Assembly (NCBI GenBank): GCA_031550435.1
Contig: JAVBOO010000008.1
Span: forward strand, 1-64,000
Reading direction: 5' to 3'
Source: JAVBOO01 sp031550435
Lineage (GTDB): Bacteria; Bacillota; Clostridia; Lachnospirales; WRAX01
DNA: 64,000 bases
Shown: positions 61,461-64,000 of the stretch, in pieces
Layout: every line of letters begins with the position of its first letter
How positions within the stretch are numbered: position 1 is the stretch's first letter
The notes under the pieces: model-generated
The model's database searches: none
The model's input: only the letters and a program-made list of their open reading frames with translations
What the model was told of the DNA's origin: nothing
Translations under genes and position numbers: made by a program

Positions 61461-61582
61461 CATAGCCTCCATTTTAACCGGTAAAAAACATGTTTTAATT
61501 ATTTAACCCCGTCACATTTTGTCGCGCTGCGGGCCCTAGCGAAACTGCTGCGTCTTATCTGGCGAAAGGTTTAATAGTAGCA

Positions 61583-61740
61583 GTAAGTAAACGCTGATTA
61601 ATTTGACTTTGAACAGATACACGGCTGATTTAATCCGCGCATCCTCGTCCTAAGCGGCTGCCATACAGCCTTTGTGCGGAACGGGATGCTTGCGGTTGTC
61701 CCTTGCGGGCGAACCGTTCGATTAAATCAGCACTTGCTTA
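61583..61740 (-). repeat. Family D repeat, full inverted copy
   Basis: The ends TAAGTAAACGCTGATTAA and TTAAATCAGCACTTGCTTA (61722-61740) are inverted repeats of one another. The interior is the reverse of the copies at 39563 and 56828, with CGCGCATCCTCGTCCTAAGCGGC. It ends about 65 bp upstream of the 61807 gene. Confidence 0.85.
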
Positions 61741-61806
61741 AAAATACTTTTATTTTGCAGGAATTTATTATATAATAAAATTATTCAATGTACAAGAAGG
61801 TGCGTT

Positions 61807-62451
61807 ATGAATTTGCCTCCGTTTCTTATAACAATCGTTGCATTCGCTTTAGTGTTAAACATTGTTTTGGCCGTTAGAAGCAGGTCCAAAAACAAAGGAG
61901 TCGAAAAATTTATCGAGGAAGAATATGCCGCAGATAACGCTCCGATCAAGCCGATACCGGCAGAAATGCTATATGTTCCCGACACCTCTGTATTACCGCT
62001 GACAAAAAAATACGACCTGGACGAAAGAAATGCGGAGAAGCTCAAGCTTAAACAGGAAAACGTTTCAAGAAAAGCGTCGCTTGGTATGCTGCACTTTTTG
62101 AAATCGCCGACGAATAAAGAGCTTAAACTGGCTTATGGGGGTTTGAACCTGCAAAAGGTAGTGTTGCTCGAAGAACATTTTTCGCAGTTCATGTTTGCCG
62201 TGTGCGGTCTTGGCGAATTTTTGAGCGATAACGGACTGAACGAAGATGCCTCAGTATGCTTTAATTTTTGTGTTGAAGCAAACTGCGATATAAGTAAGCC
62301 GTATATTTTCATGTCGAATGCGTATGCTGAAAAGAAGGACATAGCGAAAATTAAGGGAATCAGAACGCGCGTTGAGGGACTTTCGATTCCCGCAAAGGAT
62401 AAAATTATCGCACATTTAGACTCGCTGCTCACAGGACAAAACGCCGAGTAA
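61807..62451 (+). CDS. Membrane-anchored protein with TPR-like C-terminal half, unknown function
   Basis: The protein has 214 residues, with ATG behind AGAAGG. One N-terminal helix (about 5-23, PPFLITIVAFALVLNIVLAV) precedes a charged linker and a helical region (about 95-205: KVVLLEEHFSQFMFAVCGLGEFLSDNGLNEDASVCFNFCVEANCDISKPYIFMSNAYAEKKD), which has the look of two tetratricopeptide-like repeats. No function is assigned. It lies 34 bp upstream of the glycosyltransferase gene, so the two may be cotranscribed. Confidence 0.8.
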   Translation: MNLPPFLITIVAFALVLNIVLAVRSRSKNKGVEKFIEEEYAADNAPIKPIPAEMLYVPDTSVLPLTKKYDLDERNAEKLKLKQENVSRKASLGMLHFLKSPTNKELKLAYGGLNLQKVVLLEEHFSQFMFAVCGLGEFLSDNGLNEDASVCFNFCVEANCDISKPYIFMSNAYAEKKDIAKIKGIRTRVEGLSIPAKDKIIAHLDSLLTGQNAE

Positions 62452-62485
62452 ATAAAACAGTTATATCACTATACCGGAGGAAGCC

Positions 62486-63787
62486 ATGAACATTGGAATG
62501 TTTACCGACACATATTACCCGCAGATAAACGGCCTTGTCACGTCGCTGAAGATGCTTGAGAAGGAAATGGCGAAAAGAGGTCACAGGCTTTTCATCTTTA
62601 CTACATCTTACCCCACAGCCGAAAAAAATACCGAAAACGTTTACAGACTTCCGAGCATTTCACTAAAATTTTCACCTTCTCACAGGGTAGCCATTATTTA
62701 TCCGCCGAGACTGCTGGTGGGAATGAAAAAATTCAAACTGGATATTGTTCATACACATTCGGAATTTCCGCTCGGGATTTTCGGCAAACTTGTTTCCGAG
62801 GTTTACGGGAAGCCGATAATTCACACGTATCACACGCTTTGGGAAGAATATGTTCATTATTTCGGCCGCAGCAGGATTGTTACGAAAAACAACGCGAGGC
62901 GTTATTCCAGGTTGTTTTGCAACGGTGTTGACGCAGTTATCGCTCCGACCGAAAAAACAAGGCGCATACTTGAATCGTACGGCATTAAAAAAGAAATGGC
63001 GGTTATACCGACAGGCATAGACTTTGAACCGTTTAAGCCGTCGAATTATACGAAACAGGAAACGGACGATTTGAAAAACGAGCTCGGTATTCCGCTCGAC
63101 GCGCCAATAATAATGAACATCGGCAGAATCGGCAAAGAAAAGAGCATCGACAAAATATTGTCCGGTATGCCGGAACTGCTCAAAACCGTGCCGAAGCTCC
63201 GTTTTGTCATCGTCGGAGACGGGCCGGCGCTCGCCGGACTGAAAGAGCTTTCGGCGGAGCTGGGCATTGAAGGCAGCGTCGATTTCCTCGGTTCAAGGCC
63301 TTGGACCGAAATCGGAAAATATTATCGGCTCGGAGATGTTTTTGTCAGCGCGTCCTGCTCGGAAACACAGGGGCTGACATATGTGGAAGCGATTGCTTCC
63401 GGTCTGACGGTTGTGGTTAGGGAAGACGACTGCTCTAAAGAGATAATCACAGACGGCGAAACGGGCTTTTGCTTTTCCGACAACGAGGGCATGATAAAGG
63501 CGATTATCGACGCTCTTAACATGACGGAGTCCGACCGGGAAGCGATGCGCGTCAAAGGCTATGAACGCATTCAGGGTCTTTCTGCCGAGAGATTCGCCGA
63601 AAACATAGAAAACTTTTATATGAAAGTGATAGACAGGTACAACGAAAAGCGCAAAAGCAAGGGGATTATTCCGCCGCTGCGTTTAAGACTGATCAAGGCG
63701 CTGAAACGCGACTATAACAAAGGGAAAGAAACTAAGGACAACAGCGGCGAGCTTGCCGAGGACACAAGAAGCGACGATATAATATAG
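62486..63787 (+). CDS. GT4-family lipid glycosyltransferase (diacylglycerol glucosyltransferase-like)
   Basis: The protein has 433 residues, with ATG behind GGAGG. The GT-B fold begins MNIGMFTDTYYPQINGLVTSLKMLEKEMAKRGH; the nucleotide-sugar site has IVGDGPALAGLKELSAEL, SASCSETQGLTYVEAIASGLTVV and the E-x7-E motif. The opening TDTYYPQINGV is typical of enzymes that glucosylate diacylglycerol. A basic tail (KSKGIIPPLRLRLIKALKRDYNKGKE) could bind acidic lipid at the membrane. No other lipid-synthesis gene is adjacent. Confidence 0.9.
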   Translation: MNIGMFTDTYYPQINGLVTSLKMLEKEMAKRGHRLFIFTTSYPTAEKNTENVYRLPSISLKFSPSHRVAIIYPPRLLVGMKKFKLDIVHTHSEFPLGIFGKLVSEVYGKPIIHTYHTLWEEYVHYFGRSRIVTKNNARRYSRLFCNGVDAVIAPTEKTRRILESYGIKKEMAVIPTGIDFEPFKPSNYTKQETDDLKNELGIPLDAPIIMNIGRIGKEKSIDKILSGMPELLKTVPKLRFVIVGDGPALAGLKELSAELGIEGSVDFLGSRPWTEIGKYYRLGDVFVSASCSETQGLTYVEAIASGLTVVVREDDCSKEIITDGETGFCFSDNEGMIKAIIDALNMTESDREAMRVKGYERIQGLSAERFAENIENFYMKVIDRYNEKRKSKGIIPPLRLRLIKALKRDYNKGKETKDNSGELAEDTRSDDII

Positions 63788-63792
63788 CAAAC

Positions 63793-63832
63793 AGGCTGTA
63801 TCTGACGATTTTTAAAATCGCCCGGGTACAGC
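63793..63832 (+). terminator. Hairpin between the glycosyltransferase and recG, terminator-like
   Basis: AGGCTGTATC and GGGTACAGCTT bracket CGATTTTTAAAATCG, forming a two-part stem. It is followed by TCGTTTATG, which is a weak T run. Confidence 0.45.
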
Positions 63833-63863
63833 TTCGTTTATGAGAAGCAAAGGAGGAGGAATC

Positions 63864-64000
63864 TTGCTGTCCGCTAATGTTTTAACAGTGAAAGGCGTTG
63901 GAACGGAGAGGGCGAAACGACTTGCGGACATGGGCATACATACGGTGGGGGATATTATAAGCTGCTATCCGAGAGATTATGAGGACAGGAGCGCTGTAAC
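63864..64000 (+). CDS. recG: ATP-dependent DNA helicase RecG, N-terminal fragment
   Basis: The gene is cut by the window end. A TTG start at 63864 behind GGAGGAGG opens MLSANVLTVKGVGTERAKRLADMGIHTVGDIISCYPRDYEDRSAV, matching the wedge-domain opening of RecG (V.GVG...A..L...GI.T..DLL..YPRRYEDR). RecG remodels stalled replication forks. Only 45 residues are visible. Confidence 0.85.
   Translation, partial: MLSANVLTVKGVGTERAKRLADMGIHTVGDIISCYPRDYEDRSAV

Overview
The window looks like chromosome from an anaerobic Clostridia-type Firmicute, with GC content around the mid-40s percent. The support is indirect but consistent: a BofA/DUF2508 pair (sporulation lineage), a glycine T-box ahead of an alpha2 GlyRS, a B12-dependent ribonucleotide reductase, a PPi-type pyruvate phosphate dikinase, a YhgE-like/MMPL exporter pair, many TTG starts, and strong AGGAGG ribosome binding sites. 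Most of it is housekeeping sequence in short operons. It is sprinkled with several families of small palindromic repeats.

Layout. 0.2-6.2 kb: a DUF1450-like/DUF1801 fusion, a heterodimeric ABC exporter, and a miniature soluble chemoreceptor-type protein with a zinc-binding CZB domain. 6.3-7.6 kb: the rplM-rpsI ribosomal operon with a consensus promoter and long leader. 7.7-13.9 kb: a repeat-flanked island with one giant SF1 helicase (DUF4011/DUF3320 type) and a 25-codon gene stub cut by a repeat fragment. 14.0-17.3 kb (minus): DRTGG protein, RsbW-like ATPase, group-D-like putative sensory [FeFe]-hydrogenase, second DRTGG protein and PHP phosphoesterase, which together look like a redox or hydrogen signalling module. 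17.4-18.7 kb: thyA-folA, both with unusual active-site residues. 19.2-22.5 kb: two tandem membrane-anchored HtrA proteases. 22.7-24.0 kb: an orphan HATPase, DUF2508 and bofA.

24.3-33.5 kb: a secreted GHL10-amidase fusion, a HelD-like RNA polymerase ATPase, a HIT hydrolase, YifB/ComM and a GT-C membrane protein. 33.8 kb: tRNA-Val(GAC). 34-39.5 kb: a DUF3298 lipoprotein, the class II ribonucleotide reductase behind a promoter covered by two NrdR boxes, and an unknown Mur-ligase-like protein. 39.9-43 kb: gpsA, an M42 peptidase, a MaoC hydratase and a small membrane protein. 43-48.2 kb: a DUF362 ferredoxin protein and the MMPL/YhgE-like pair. 48.3-54.9 kb: thiolase, GNAT, rpmB, T-box-glyS and ppdK. 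55-64 kb: a GltA/GltD-type flavoprotein, a DUF6465 protein, a two-OB SSB-like protein, a ChbG deacetylase, a radical SAM protein, asnS, a 39-codon membrane peptide not previously obvious, a TPR-like protein, a lipid glycosyltransferase and the start of recG.

The most distinctive structure is the repeats. Family A is a modular element of up to three consecutive hairpins, present whole or as one- or two-hairpin derivatives. One copy sits inside a copy of a second repeat (family E) whose uninterrupted counterpart lies 3 kb away, which is direct evidence of insertion. Two family A copies begin within about 10 bp of a promoter -10 box, so the downstream mRNA leader would consist of repeat sequence. 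Family B (about 120 bp, TGTTGAAAA termini) and family D (about 155 bp, MITE-like, 14-bp terminal inverted repeat) recur across the window. No CRISPR array, rRNA, transposase gene or prophage was seen.
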